Shown here in pieces: positions 33,065-42,200 of a DNA stretch of 55,229 nucleotides. Origin of the DNA: an uncultured bacterium (GTDB lineage: Bacteria > Verrucomicrobiota > Verrucomicrobiia > CAIQCK01); contig CAIQCK010000024.1 of assembly GCA_903870275.1 (NCBI GenBank), positions 1 through 55,229 of the forward strand. Direction: 5' to 3'. The position numbers were made by a program, and so were the translations under genes. The stretch's first letter is position 1. The number at the start of each line of letters is the position of its first letter. The notes under the pieces are model-generated. The model ran no database searches. It was not told the DNA's origin and saw only the letters and a program-made list of their open reading frames with translations.

Positions 33065-34282
33065 TCACAAGCACACACGCATCAGAGAAAAGTCATCGTC
33101 GAAAGAGTTGGTCCCGTGGATAGCGCTGATGCTGGCCACAATGTGGTCCAGATCGGAGACGCCTGGAGGCGCTGGCGATTCCAGAAGCTGCACAAATTCT
33201 TCATAGGTCCACAGAGAGCCGTCTGGACGGAAGATCTCATAGGCGCCGTCGCTGAAGAGATACATTCTGGCGTAAGGCTGAATGTCGCAGGAGGCGCTCT
33301 TAAACGTCTCCTCCTGGGTGGCGCCGATGATGGTCCCGCCTGTCTCCAACAGGACTGGCCGCGCCGAGGAGGCATCAGGACCGGTGATCAGCACGGCCGG
33401 CGGATGACCGCCGGAGGAGTATGAAAGCCGCCGCCGTTTCTTGTCGTAAACCCCATACCAGATCGTGAAATACATATTATTATGTTTTTCCATCTGGAAA
33501 CTGGCGTTCAAGGCCGTCAGCACTTCGCCGGGCTCGAGGAAATCCGTGTGCGGGAGGGTGCGGGAACGTATGACGTTCATGGCGGAGATGGAGAGCAAGG
33601 CCGCGCCAACACCGTGTCCGCAGACGTCGAGGATATACATGACCAAGTGGTCATCGTCTATCCAGTGATACCCGAGGGCGTCGCCACCGAGCTCCGTTGA
33701 AGGGACAAAACGCCATTCAGCCTTTTGCTCGCCCATCAGCGGCGCGGGCAGAAGCGACCGCACATAGGCGGCAGCCTCCGCCAGCTCGGCGGCCAGCTTC
33801 CTCTGGCTCTCCATCAGCGCGCGATATGCCTCATTGCGCTGGAGTTGGGCGATGTAGCCGGCCGAGTGGTATCGAATCCGGGCGATCAACTCCACTTTGT
33901 CCGGCAGCTTGACCAGATAGTCGTTGGCGCCCAGGGCAAATGCTTCGGCCTTGGTCTCAGGTTCTTCCTTGGTCGAGAGCACGATCAGGGGGATGTCGCG
34001 GGTCTTGGGATTGGCGCGGTAAAACTTGACCAACGTGAGGCCGTCCACCTCCGGCATGACCAGGTCTTGGAGAATGACTGTGGGCTGGAGCTCCGTTGCC
34101 ATCTTCACCGCCTGGGTCGGATCGCTGCAGTAGTAGAAGTTGATGTCCTTGTCCGTCGCCAACATGCGGCGCACCGCCTCCCCGATCATGGCCTGATCAT
34201 CCACAAGGAGAACCTTGATGGCGTGTTGGGTAAGCGGGCTTACCGATGGATCATTTATCGCGGGAGGGGCAGGCTGTGTCAT
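33065..34282 (-). CDS. WspR-like receiver fused to SpoIIE/PP2C phosphatase
   Basis: 405 residues. The receiver (residues about 22-150) is strikingly like that of WspR: VLLVDDQAMIGEAVRRML, VILQDLVMPEVDGL (phospho-acceptor Asp73), GANDYLVKLPDKVELIARIR and EAYRALMESQRKL at the linker. Where WspR has GGDEF, this protein has a SpoIIE-type Ser/Thr phosphatase domain: ELGGDALGYHW, LDVCGHGVGAALL, LFSDGAYE and FDDDFSLM, so metal-binding Asp residues are kept. It probably dephosphorylates an anti-sigma antagonist or similar protein when phosphorylated by the CheA. No such partner gene is in the window. Its start overlaps cheB by ATGA. Confidence 0.95.
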   Translation of the reverse strand: MTQPAPPAINDPSVSPLTQHAIKVLLVDDQAMIGEAVRRMLATDKDINFYYCSDPTQAVKMATELQPTVILQDLVMPEVDGLTLVKFYRANPKTRDIPLIVLSTKEEPETKAEAFALGANDYLVKLPDKVELIARIRYHSAGYIAQLQRNEAYRALMESQRKLAAELAEAAAYVRSLLPAPLMGEQKAEWRFVPSTELGGDALGYHWIDDDHLVMYILDVCGHGVGAALLSISAMNVIRSRTLPHTDFLEPGEVLTALNASFQMEKHNNMYFTIWYGVYDKKRRRLSYSSGGHPPAVLITGPDASSARPVLLETGGTIIGATQEETFKSASCDIQPYARMYLFSDGAYEIFRPDGSLWTYEEFVQLLESPAPPGVSDLDHIVASISAIHGTNSFDDDFSLMRVCL

Positions 34283-35346
34283 GGGATGCTCTCTTTCATG
34301 CTCTGGGGCCGTTGATTGAGCACATGGTTAACAATGGCGGTGGCGATACTGGGCAGCGGCAACACCCGATCCACCGCGTCGAGGTCCTTCGCCGCCTTGG
34401 GCATGCCGTAGACGATGCTGGTCTGTTCGTCCTGGGCGATCGTGAGCCAGCCGGCCTTTCTCAGACGGAGCAGTCCTTCGGCGCCATCGCGGCCCATGCC
34501 GGTGAGCAACGCGGCTATGCCGGTGAGGGGCCAACAGGCGGCGGCGCTCTTGAAGAAGACATCCACCGAAGGGCGATAAAAAGTTTCAACGGGGTCGCGG
34601 CTGTAGTCGAGAGTCAGGTCCGGCGCCATGAGGAGGTGGTCGTTAGTGGCGGCCAGCCAGGCCGTGCCCGGCTCGGGGCGGCATCCGGGGACGGCGGGCC
34701 GGACATGAAGTTGCGTCCGTCCATCCAGCCATCTCGCAAAATCGGTCGCGAACTGCACGTCCACATGTTGAATGAGGACAAAGGCCGCCGGCAGGTCCTT
34801 CGGAATTTGGGACAGGATTTCGGCCAAGGCTGTGGGTCCTCCCGTCGAGGCACCGATCACAACGAGGTGCATGCGGTTTTGAAGAAGCCCTTTGGCTGCC
34901 GGAGTTCTCGACGCGCCGGACTTCCAGACAACGGTCGCCGACGAGGTGCTCTTGCCAATCAAGTGGCCGATGCTCTCGATCTTGGCGAGCAGTTCCCTGG
35001 CGCCGCTCAGATTCCCATTGGCTCCGAGGACGGGTGTGTTGACGGCATCCAGCGCGCCGTGGCCCATGGCCTCGAATACGAGGGAGACATTTCCTTCAAC
35101 CGTTGCCGTGACAACAAGAATCGCGCATGGCGAGTGAGCCATGATCCGGCGGGTCGCCTCCACGCCGTTCATCACCGGCATGATGAGGTCCATGAGGATG
35201 ACGTCGGGCCGGTCCGACTCGCACTTGCTCACGGCCTCTGCGCCGTCGCGGGCGATCCAGGCGACGGTGTGCGTTGGGCAACTCGTCACCGCACGCCGGA
35301 GGGCTTCCACCGCCATCAGCAGGTCATTGACAATGGCGATCCTCAT
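34279..35346 (-). CDS. cheB: CheB methylesterase (WspF-like)
   Basis: 355 residues. A receiver domain begins MRIAIVNDLLMAVEALRR, with the IVND variant of the acidic pocket that is also seen in WspF, and the phospho-acceptor Asp53 (LMDLIMPVMNG). The C-terminal methylesterase shows the active-site Ser in VIGASTGGPTALAEIL, His in LIQHVDVQF and Asp in TGMGRDGAEGL. It removes methyl groups from the receptors to reset the pathway. It overlaps neighbours by ATGA on both sides. Confidence 0.96.
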   Translation of the reverse strand: MRIAIVNDLLMAVEALRRAVTSCPTHTVAWIARDGAEAVSKCESDRPDVILMDLIMPVMNGVEATRRIMAHSPCAILVVTATVEGNVSLVFEAMGHGALDAVNTPVLGANGNLSGARELLAKIESIGHLIGKSTSSATVVWKSGASRTPAAKGLLQNRMHLVVIGASTGGPTALAEILSQIPKDLPAAFVLIQHVDVQFATDFARWLDGRTQLHVRPAVPGCRPEPGTAWLAATNDHLLMAPDLTLDYSRDPVETFYRPSVDVFFKSAAACWPLTGIAALLTGMGRDGAEGLLRLRKAGWLTIAQDEQTSIVYGMPKAAKDLDAVDRVLPLPSIATAIVNHVLNQRPQSMKESIP

Positions 35347-37676
35347 GATTGTGACGCCCCGATCAAGTCCACAACGGCCTCCAGAAATGTTTCATCGTGA
35401 AATCCGCTCTTGGTGAAGTAGTAGTTTGCGCCGACCTCCAGGCCTCTCATGCGGTCTTCTTTGCGTTCCTTGTATGAAACCAGCATGACCGGCAGGGCGC
35501 TGAGCCGGCGATCCTGGCGGATGCGCTGCACCAGATCAAAGCCGTTCATTCGGGGCATGTCCACATCGCTGATGACCAGGCTGTATTGGCCCGAATAGAG
35601 GCTGTTCCAACCGTCCATGCCGTCCACGGCGACATCCACCTCATACCCGCGGTTTTGGAGGAGGCGCCGCTCCATTTCACGAACCGTGATGGAATCGTCC
35701 ACGACGAGGATGCGCTTCTGCTTCTTCTGGCCGGATTCGCCGGAGCCGGACCGGATCCTTTCGAGCCGCCGGCCGGAAAGCAGGTTCTGGATGGAGCGCA
35801 GCAGGTCCTCCACGTCCAGGATGAGCACGGGCGAACCGTCCTCCATCAGGGACACGGCACTGATGTCCTGCACCTTGCCCAAACGCGCATCCATGGCCCT
35901 GACGACCAATTCCCGCTCTCCGAGAAAACGGTCCACCTTGATCCCGTAACACGCCTGTTCGTCGCCAATGACGACGACGGGCCACTTCTTGCCTTGGGCG
36001 GCCTGCCCGGCCAGCCCCAAGACCTGCCGGGCATCCACCAGCCCGATATTCTTTTCGTTCAGGCTGATGTATTGACGGCCCTCGACCGTCTTCACTTCGG
36101 ATGGCACCACGTCAATCAGCCTCTCAATCCTGCCGAGCGGGAAGGCGAACGGGTCGCCCGAAATCTCGACAACGAGCGCGCGCATCACCGACCGCGTTAC
36201 CGGCATCTCGAGATGGAACTGGATGCCGCGGCCGGGACGGTTTTCGACACGCACCGAGCCGCTCACCTCGTGCAGGTAGGTCCGGACGACATCCAGCCCG
36301 ACGCCGCGGCCCGACACCTCGGTCACCCGTTCGGCCGTGGAGAAGCCCGGCAGAAACAGAAAGTCCAGGATCTCGGCCTCGGAAAGACGGCGGGCCGTGT
36401 CCTCGGGCGCGAGGCCCTTGCTCACGATCTTCTTCCGCAGCCGCTCGATGTCAATGCCCCGTCCATCGTCCGACACCGTGACCGTCAGGCGCCCGGCACG
36501 ATGCCGCGCCTCCAGTTTCAGCGATCCCTCGGCGCTCTTGCCCGCGGCCAGGCGTTCCGCTGGAGGTTCCAGACCATGATCCACGGCGTTCTGAAGGAGG
36601 TGCGTCAACGGCGCTTCGAGCTTGCTCAGAATGTCCCGGTCCACCTGGGTGTTCTTGCCGAGAATCTCAAACTTCACCATCTTGCTCTGTTGCTTGGACA
36701 GGTCGCGGATCAAGCGGGGAAACCCCGTGACCCCGTCGGCAAAGGGGCGCATTCGGCTGGCAATAGCCTCACGGTAGAGCCGGTCGGCCACGTCCGTGAG
36801 CTGGCGCGCGATCAGGTCAAACTCCTCGATCCGGCGCATCATCGTTTGATGGAACGACTTGGCTTTTTCGGACGCCTCGCGCAGTGTTTGGGACCGGCTG
36901 TTTGGTGATGAAGTTGTCTGGGCCGTGTCAGCATTCTTCATCAGGCGAAGCATCTCGACGTGGCGGCTTTTCAACGCCGCAAGGGCGGTCGTGAAGGCCT
37001 CGAGGCGATGCGCCTGCACGGCCGATTCCCCGGCGAGGCCCATCATGCGGCTCAGGTGCTCGGCCGAGATCCTGACGCCCCGGTCTTGCGCGTCCGCGTG
37101 CGCAGTCCCGGGAGCCGCCGGAGGTTGGGCCGCGGGAGCTGCTGGCCCCGCCTGGGCTTCGGGTTTCGGCGGCGGGGGAGTGACTGACGGCAAGGTCGTC
37201 GCGGCGGGCACTGCGGGCGGAGGTGGCTCGGCTTTCGGGGCCGGAGAGCTTGCCGCCGCCGGGACCTTCACGGCCTCCAAGCTGCCCAACAGACTGTCAA
37301 TCTCCGCCTGGTGGCTCGCGGTCCACTTCTCAAGTTCGTCATCGGGGAGCTTCGACATCCGGGCGAGCATGTCCACGCCCTTCAACAGGATGTCAGTCTG
37401 GTCCGGGCCGATGATTATCTGTCCCTTCTGCGCAGCGACAAAACAATCCTCCAGGGCGTGTGCCACCTTGACAATCTGGGTCAGTCCCACGATCCGGGCG
37501 GCGCCTTTGATGGAGTGTGCGGCTCTCATCAGACGCTCCAGCCACTGCTTGGATGTCGGGTCCTTCTCGATCTCCAGAAGGCCCTCGTTGAGTGTGGTCG
37601 TTTGCGTCTCGGCCTCCGAACGGAACAAGTCCATCATCGAGAAGTCGCTGAGGTTCTGGTTGCCGGCGGCCGTCAT
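35343..37676 (-). CDS. cheA: CheA-receiver hybrid histidine kinase (WspE-like)
   Basis: 777 residues. An Hpt domain with phosphorylated His54 (AAHSIKGAARIVG) is followed by a Pro/Ala linker (135-190), a dimerisation helix pair, the ATPase (VDHGLEPPAERLAAGKSAEG, VSDDGRGIDIERL, GRGVGLDVVRTYL), a CheW-like P5 domain and a C-terminal receiver (ILVVDDSITVRE, VISDVDMPRMNGFDLV). No CheY-binding P2 domain is seen. The fused receiver is standard for WspE and may act as a phosphate sink. It phosphorylates CheB and the receiver-phosphatase. It overlaps cheB and the CheW gene by ATGA. Confidence 0.96.
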   Translation of the reverse strand: MTAAGNQNLSDFSMMDLFRSEAETQTTTLNEGLLEIEKDPTSKQWLERLMRAAHSIKGAARIVGLTQIVKVAHALEDCFVAAQKGQIIIGPDQTDILLKGVDMLARMSKLPDDELEKWTASHQAEIDSLLGSLEAVKVPAAASSPAPKAEPPPPAVPAATTLPSVTPPPPKPEAQAGPAAPAAQPPAAPGTAHADAQDRGVRISAEHLSRMMGLAGESAVQAHRLEAFTTALAALKSRHVEMLRLMKNADTAQTTSSPNSRSQTLREASEKAKSFHQTMMRRIEEFDLIARQLTDVADRLYREAIASRMRPFADGVTGFPRLIRDLSKQQSKMVKFEILGKNTQVDRDILSKLEAPLTHLLQNAVDHGLEPPAERLAAGKSAEGSLKLEARHRAGRLTVTVSDDGRGIDIERLRKKIVSKGLAPEDTARRLSEAEILDFLFLPGFSTAERVTEVSGRGVGLDVVRTYLHEVSGSVRVENRPGRGIQFHLEMPVTRSVMRALVVEISGDPFAFPLGRIERLIDVVPSEVKTVEGRQYISLNEKNIGLVDARQVLGLAGQAAQGKKWPVVVIGDEQACYGIKVDRFLGERELVVRAMDARLGKVQDISAVSLMEDGSPVLILDVEDLLRSIQNLLSGRRLERIRSGSGESGQKKQKRILVVDDSITVREMERRLLQNRGYEVDVAVDGMDGWNSLYSGQYSLVISDVDMPRMNGFDLVQRIRQDRRLSALPVMLVSYKERKEDRMRGLEVGANYYFTKSGFHDETFLEAVVDLIGASQS

Positions 37677-38329
37677 ATGACACTCCTTGCCAGGCCGTCA
37701 AAAACCCGGGTCTCGTCAAGCAATCCGATCTTTCTCCCGGCGATGTTCAGCAACCCTCGCGTGAATTTCTGAAAGGATTTGGTCACGGTGGAGGGGACGC
37801 CACCCACGTCTTTTTCGGTGTAGGAAACCAGGCCGTGCATTTCATCCACGGGGAAGACCCAACTGATATTGTCCCTCTTGACGACGCAGAACCGGCGGCT
37901 CGCTCTTCGAGATTCCGCGCTCTCAGGTTCTTCGCTCTTTTCGACGCCCAGCAGGCTGCTCAGGGATACGCAAAGTTGTATCTCCCCGCGCACGCTCACC
38001 TGTCCCAAAAGAATCTGGTTGCTGCGATGGGGGATGTGTCTGACCGGCCGCACCCCGATAACCTCCACCCAGCAGTGCGCCGGCAGCGCGAGCCACTCCG
38101 ACATCAGCCGGAAGACATGGACGTACTTCGCGTCGCGGCTGGCGGCTTCCCGTTCCTGTGCCAGCAGCGACGCCCACTCGGCCAGGTATTCTTGTGGCGC
38201 CTCACGATTGAGCAGGGCCCGCCCTTCCTCGGAGAAGGTCTCGCAGTCGCGGCAATGCCCCAACTCGCTCAGCTTGGGGCACGAGCGGTCGCCTCTTACT
38301 CCTATGTTGTTCCAACACAAGTTTCTCAC
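37673..38329 (-). CDS. cheW: CheW adaptor (WspD-like)
   Basis: 218 residues. It starts with VRNLCWNNIGVRGDRSCP and DCETFSEEGRALLNR, a cysteine-bearing N-terminal extension typical of WspD, followed by the CheW beta-barrel fold (NQILLGQVSVRGEIQLCVSL, ISWVFPVDEMHGLVS). The start is a GTG whose last two bases and the next A form the stop of the CheR gene (GTGA), so it was preferred to an ATG 38 codons upstream within cheR. It couples the receptors to CheA. Confidence 0.93.
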   Translation of the reverse strand: MRNLCWNNIGVRGDRSCPKLSELGHCRDCETFSEEGRALLNREAPQEYLAEWASLLAQEREAASRDAKYVHVFRLMSEWLALPAHCWVEVIGVRPVRHIPHRSNQILLGQVSVRGEIQLCVSLSSLLGVEKSEEPESAESRRASRRFCVVKRDNISWVFPVDEMHGLVSYTEKDVGGVPSTVTKSFQKFTRGLLNIAGRKIGLLDETRVFDGLARSVI

Positions 38330-39570
38330 AGCGCCCTCGCTTGCTGTTGAATTCGTGCCGCCCTGCGCCGCAACACCTCGGCGCCCGCCGAATCTCCACT
38401 GCGCTCCCTGATCAACGACAAATGGACAATTGCATCGTAGCATCGCTCGTCAAGATAGATTGCCCGGTTAAAGCACTCTTCCGCTCGCGGAAGTTTTCCC
38501 AGCCCTTGCAGAACGATCCCCAACAGGCAATAGGCGCCGGCGTTTGTGCCGTCCTCCCGGAGCATCCGTTCGCATATAGCCGCCGCCTCCGGCAATTGCC
38601 CCAAGTCGGCCAGTTGCCGCGCCGCTTCCACAGAATCCTTGGATTTGGGGATTTCACGCGGCGGCTGTTCCGTGATTTGAGGCGCGCCCGGCTTCTTCGG
38701 TGTAATCTGAACCGGTGGAGGGAAAGAAACCATCGAAGGAATGGCGGCCACCGCGCCGAATCCCGACGCCACTGGGCCGGGTTCGATCTTTCGAAAATGA
38801 AAGGCCGCGCGAGGATTCAACGGCACAAACCGCGCTGCCGGGAAACAGGATGTCTCCGCATGGCCCACGAAAAGCAAACCGTTCCGGGCCATGAGCCGCT
38901 CAATGACGCTCACGACACACGCGCGCGCCTCCTCGCCAAGATAGATCAGCAAGTTTCGACAGAACACGACATCATAGGGTAGCTTGCTCGCAAGGATATG
39001 CCCATCCAGAAGATTTCCCCGGGTGAAACTCACTCCTTGTCGAACCTGGTCTTTCAGCACGAACTCGTTCCCCACAGACTCAAAGTAACGGTTGCGCAAC
39101 GACACCGGGACGCCGCGAAAAGAATACTGGGTATACGCCGCGCGTTCCGCCTTGCGCAGCAAGGCGCGGCTGATATCCAGCGCATCTATTTCATACTCGC
39201 CCGACTTCAGGCCCGCCTCCATGAGCGCCATCGCAATCGAGTAAGGTTCCTCACCGCTGGAACAAGGGGCGCTCAGAATCCGCAGCGGCGCGGCATGCCG
39301 TGCCGGCATCCATTCATCGCGAGCATACTGACCGAGAGTGGCGAAAGGACCCTTGTCGCGAAAGAAAGAGGTCTCCGGTATCACCACGATGTCGACAAGG
39401 ACCTCCATTTCCTGCGGGGAAGACCGGAGCTTCTCAAGATACCGTTCCTCATTCTCCAGCTTGCAGACGGACATTCTCTCGCGGACAGCGCGGGCAAGGC
39501 TCTTGTCGCCCAGCACCTCGGGGCTCATCCCGATCGTCTCTTCCAGTAGTTTTCCAAACTGCGGCATCAT
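38326..39570 (-). CDS. cheR: CheR methyltransferase with TPR repeats (WspC-like)
   Basis: 414 residues. A CheR methyltransferase domain (VIPETSFFRDKGPFATLG, ILSAPCSSGEEPYSIAMAL, VVFCRNLLIYLGEEARA) is followed by a linker and TPR motifs (GAYCLLGIVLQGLGKLPRAE, near 340-400). The fusion of CheR with TPRs is diagnostic for WspC. It methylates Glu residues of the receptors with S-adenosylmethionine. Its ATG overlaps the CheW stop (ATGA); two adjacent ATG codons are possible starts. Confidence 0.95.
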   Translation of the reverse strand: MMPQFGKLLEETIGMSPEVLGDKSLARAVRERMSVCKLENEERYLEKLRSSPQEMEVLVDIVVIPETSFFRDKGPFATLGQYARDEWMPARHAAPLRILSAPCSSGEEPYSIAMALMEAGLKSGEYEIDALDISRALLRKAERAAYTQYSFRGVPVSLRNRYFESVGNEFVLKDQVRQGVSFTRGNLLDGHILASKLPYDVVFCRNLLIYLGEEARACVVSVIERLMARNGLLFVGHAETSCFPAARFVPLNPRAAFHFRKIEPGPVASGFGAVAAIPSMVSFPPPVQITPKKPGAPQITEQPPREIPKSKDSVEAARQLADLGQLPEAAAICERMLREDGTNAGAYCLLGIVLQGLGKLPRAEECFNRAIYLDERCYDAIVHLSLIRERSGDSAGAEVLRRRAARIQQQARAL

Positions 39571-40040
39571 TTCGCGCTTTCAACAGGCGGATTCCCGGCG
39601 AACAGCAGCCGCTCGACCTCGACGGGCAGCAGGTGCTTGGGAAGAACGCACTGAACCATGCCGCCCTCGTCGATGGCAATCTTCCCAAGATAGGGAGACT
39701 GCCCGGTCTCCACGCCCGCAGCGACAAAGTCCGATGGCTTTTTCTTGACCGCGTCGGTTACCGCTTCGGCGATGAGGCCCAACACTTTCCTGGCGCCGTT
39801 TTCGAGGGTGTAGTCAACCAGGATAATCCGTGTGCTCAACCGTTCCAGGCAGGGGGCGCCCAAAGTGAGCGTGCCAAGATTCAAGACGGGAACCACGACG
39901 CCGTGATAATTGAAGATGCCGGCCACGTAATCGGGCGTGCCCGGTTGCGGCCTGAGCGGAAGGCGCGGGATCACTTCGAGGACGTGCGCGGCCTCCAGCG
40001 CGTAACGTTCCTTGCCCAGTTTGAAGAGGATGAAAAGCAT
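39567..40040 (-). CDS. cheW: CheW adaptor (WspB-like)
   Basis: 157 residues, a single CheW domain: LFILFKLGKERYALEAAHVL, then YVAGIFNYHGVVVPVLNLG, then KVLGLIAEAVTDAV. It has the start position of WspB in the Wsp order (WspA-B-C-D-E-F). It bridges the receptor tips and CheA. It is 39 bases downstream of the second receptor gene and overlaps the cheR start. Confidence 0.94.
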   Translation of the reverse strand: MLFILFKLGKERYALEAAHVLEVIPRLPLRPQPGTPDYVAGIFNYHGVVVPVLNLGTLTLGAPCLERLSTRIILVDYTLENGARKVLGLIAEAVTDAVKKKPSDFVAAGVETGQSPYLGKIAIDEGGMVQCVLPKHLLPVEVERLLFAGNPPVESAK

Positions 40041-40079
40041 AATGTGTTGCGGGAAAGTCCTGTCGCCGTTCCTGGGTCC

Positions 40080-42179
40080 TTAGAGGTTGAACCTCGCCAC
40101 TTCCACCTGCAAAGACCTCGCAGCTTCGCGCAACTGCTCCGTCGCCACGTTCGACTGTTTCACCGATTCACTGGTCTGCTTTGCCCCCTCGCTTAAGTGC
40201 ACCATGGCCTCGCTGATTTGTTCGGCACCCTGCGATTGCGTCTTCATCCCATCGTTCAGCTTCTCGAACTGGCCCGTCACCTCTTTCACTCCCTCGATGA
40301 CCTGTCCTAACTGTCCGCTAATCTCTCCCACCGTCCTTACGCCGCGCTTCACCTCCTCGCTGAACTTGTCCATCTCCATCACGCCCACTGTTACCGAGCT
40401 TTGCATCTCCTTCACCATCGCCTCGATGTCCAACGTCGCCGCGGCGGTTTGGTCCGCCAGCCGCCGAATCTCGCGCGCGACCACCGCGAAGCCGAGCCCG
40501 TATTCGCCCGCCTTCGTCGCCTCAATGGCCGCGTTCAATGAAAGCAGGTTCGTTTGGTCCGCCACCTTGGTGATCGTCGTCACCACGCTGTTGATGTTCC
40601 CGGCCTTCTCGCTGATCACCGAGAGCTTCGACGAAATGGACGACGTCGCATCGACCAACTGCTTCATCGTCCCCTCCATGTTGCCAAGGCCTGTCCGGCC
40701 GCTGTCCGCCAGTTTCCGGGTCCCTTCCGCAGTGCCTTTAACGCCTTCCATCGTTCGGGCAAGCTCCTGCGCCGTCGCTGAGATTTCCTTCACCGCCGCC
40801 ACGATCCGGACTGTGGACGTCTCGAATTCCCCGACGGTCGCCTCCTGCTCCTTCGACGTGGCTGCAATCTCGACCGAAGCAGACGCCAACTGCGCGCACG
40901 ACTTCTGCACCTGCTCCAAGAGCGAAGCGAGGTTTGAGGTCATGGTGGAGATGGAACTCAGCAACTGCCCGCTTTCGTTGTAGTGCAGGGCGGCGTCCGC
41001 CGAAGACCGCGGCGACTTCCGGTTCATCGCCGCCAGTTCCTTCTCGATGGCGGGAATGGCTTGCTTCGCTTCGGAGATATTGCCCCGCGCGATCAAGTCG
41101 GCAACCCGGACGGCGCGGCTGATCGGCCTGGCGATCGCACCTGCAATCGCCGTGAGACTGAGCAACACGCCCACGGCAAACGCCACGCCGATGGCAATCT
41201 GTCTCCACATCATCGTCGAGGCATTCGCGAAAACTTCTTTCTCCGGGACTTGGATGATCACAAACCAGGGAGTGCCGGTCAAACCGAGGGTGATGGGCGC
41301 AAAAGCCGTCACCATCTTCTCGGCTGTCCTGGTGGTTTCCTTTGCTCCCTGCATCGTTCTCAGGTATTCGTCCGACGCATCGCCGAACGCCGCTTTCAAA
41401 GGCTTCCCCACGATTCCGGGATTCCCACTGGCCGCCGCGACCAGTCCCTTGTGACTGACGATGAAAATCCTGCCGGTCTTTCCGAAGACTTCCTTCTTGT
41501 CCACCAGGCTCTGCAGGAAATCCAGTGCCATGTCCACTGCCGTCATCCCGTAGTGCGTGCCACCAGCCATGATCGGCGCGACCAGCGTAGTCATGAGTGT
41601 TGGTTTGCCCTGTACCGGATAGATGTAGGGCTCGATGATACATTCCCGCTTCGTCTCGCGGGGCAGCAGGTAGTAGTCGCCCTTGCGCGCACCGGTTTCG
41701 TCTCGCGTCGTGTCCTCATAACCCACCATGGGTTCCACCACGATTTTGCCTTCCTTGTTCCGGCACCAATACGGGATATACCGGCCGCTGGAGTCGGAGC
41801 CGGGACTGTTCACGAACTTCGCATCCTGCCCGTCGAACGCGTTGGGCTCCCAACCGGTATAGGCGGCCACGAAGTCCGAGTTCCGTTCCAGAATCGCCTG
41901 CAGCATGGAATCCACGGTCTCTCGCGTTAGCTCCGCGCGTGCCGACTTGACGGTGGAGAGCGCGTTCGCCAGCGTCCGCGCTGTGTTCAGGGCGCCGCCG
42001 ATTACGAGGGCAATCTCATTGGCATCCTCCCTGGCCATGCTGGAAACGCTCTGCTTCGCGCTGTCCAAAGCAATGCCGCGGGTGGTGATGGACGTGTAGG
42101 CCACGACAATGCCCAGCGTGATGAACATGCAGAGCCCGACCCACAAGAGAATCTTGTTTCTGATGGACTTACGACGCAT
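40080..42179 (-). CDS. Methyl-accepting chemotaxis protein with dCache sensor
   Basis: 699 residues. A first transmembrane helix (about 10-30) is followed by a large periplasmic double-Cache-like domain (SDFVAAYTGWEPNAFDGQDA, PYIYPVQGKPTLMTTLVAPI, GMTAVDMALDFLQSLV) and a second transmembrane helix near 325-350. A short HAMP-like segment and a signalling domain with the hairpin tip ([20 protein letters not shown]) follow. No C-terminal pentapeptide for CheR tethering is visible. Its signalling domain is very close to that of the adjacent receptor, so both likely feed the same CheA. Its genomic place matches WspA. Confidence 0.95.
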   Translation of the reverse strand: MRRKSIRNKILLWVGLCMFITLGIVVAYTSITTRGIALDSAKQSVSSMAREDANEIALVIGGALNTARTLANALSTVKSARAELTRETVDSMLQAILERNSDFVAAYTGWEPNAFDGQDAKFVNSPGSDSSGRYIPYWCRNKEGKIVVEPMVGYEDTTRDETGARKGDYYLLPRETKRECIIEPYIYPVQGKPTLMTTLVAPIMAGGTHYGMTAVDMALDFLQSLVDKKEVFGKTGRIFIVSHKGLVAAASGNPGIVGKPLKAAFGDASDEYLRTMQGAKETTRTAEKMVTAFAPITLGLTGTPWFVIIQVPEKEVFANASTMMWRQIAIGVAFAVGVLLSLTAIAGAIARPISRAVRVADLIARGNISEAKQAIPAIEKELAAMNRKSPRSSADAALHYNESGQLLSSISTMTSNLASLLEQVQKSCAQLASASVEIAATSKEQEATVGEFETSTVRIVAAVKEISATAQELARTMEGVKGTAEGTRKLADSGRTGLGNMEGTMKQLVDATSSISSKLSVISEKAGNINSVVTTITKVADQTNLLSLNAAIEATKAGEYGLGFAVVAREIRRLADQTAAATLDIEAMVKEMQSSVTVGVMEMDKFSEEVKRGVRTVGEISGQLGQVIEGVKEVTGQFEKLNDGMKTQSQGAEQISEAMVHLSEGAKQTSESVKQSNVATEQLREAARSLQVEVARFNL

Positions 42180-42200
42180 AGAACTCCTCTTCCGTCCGGC

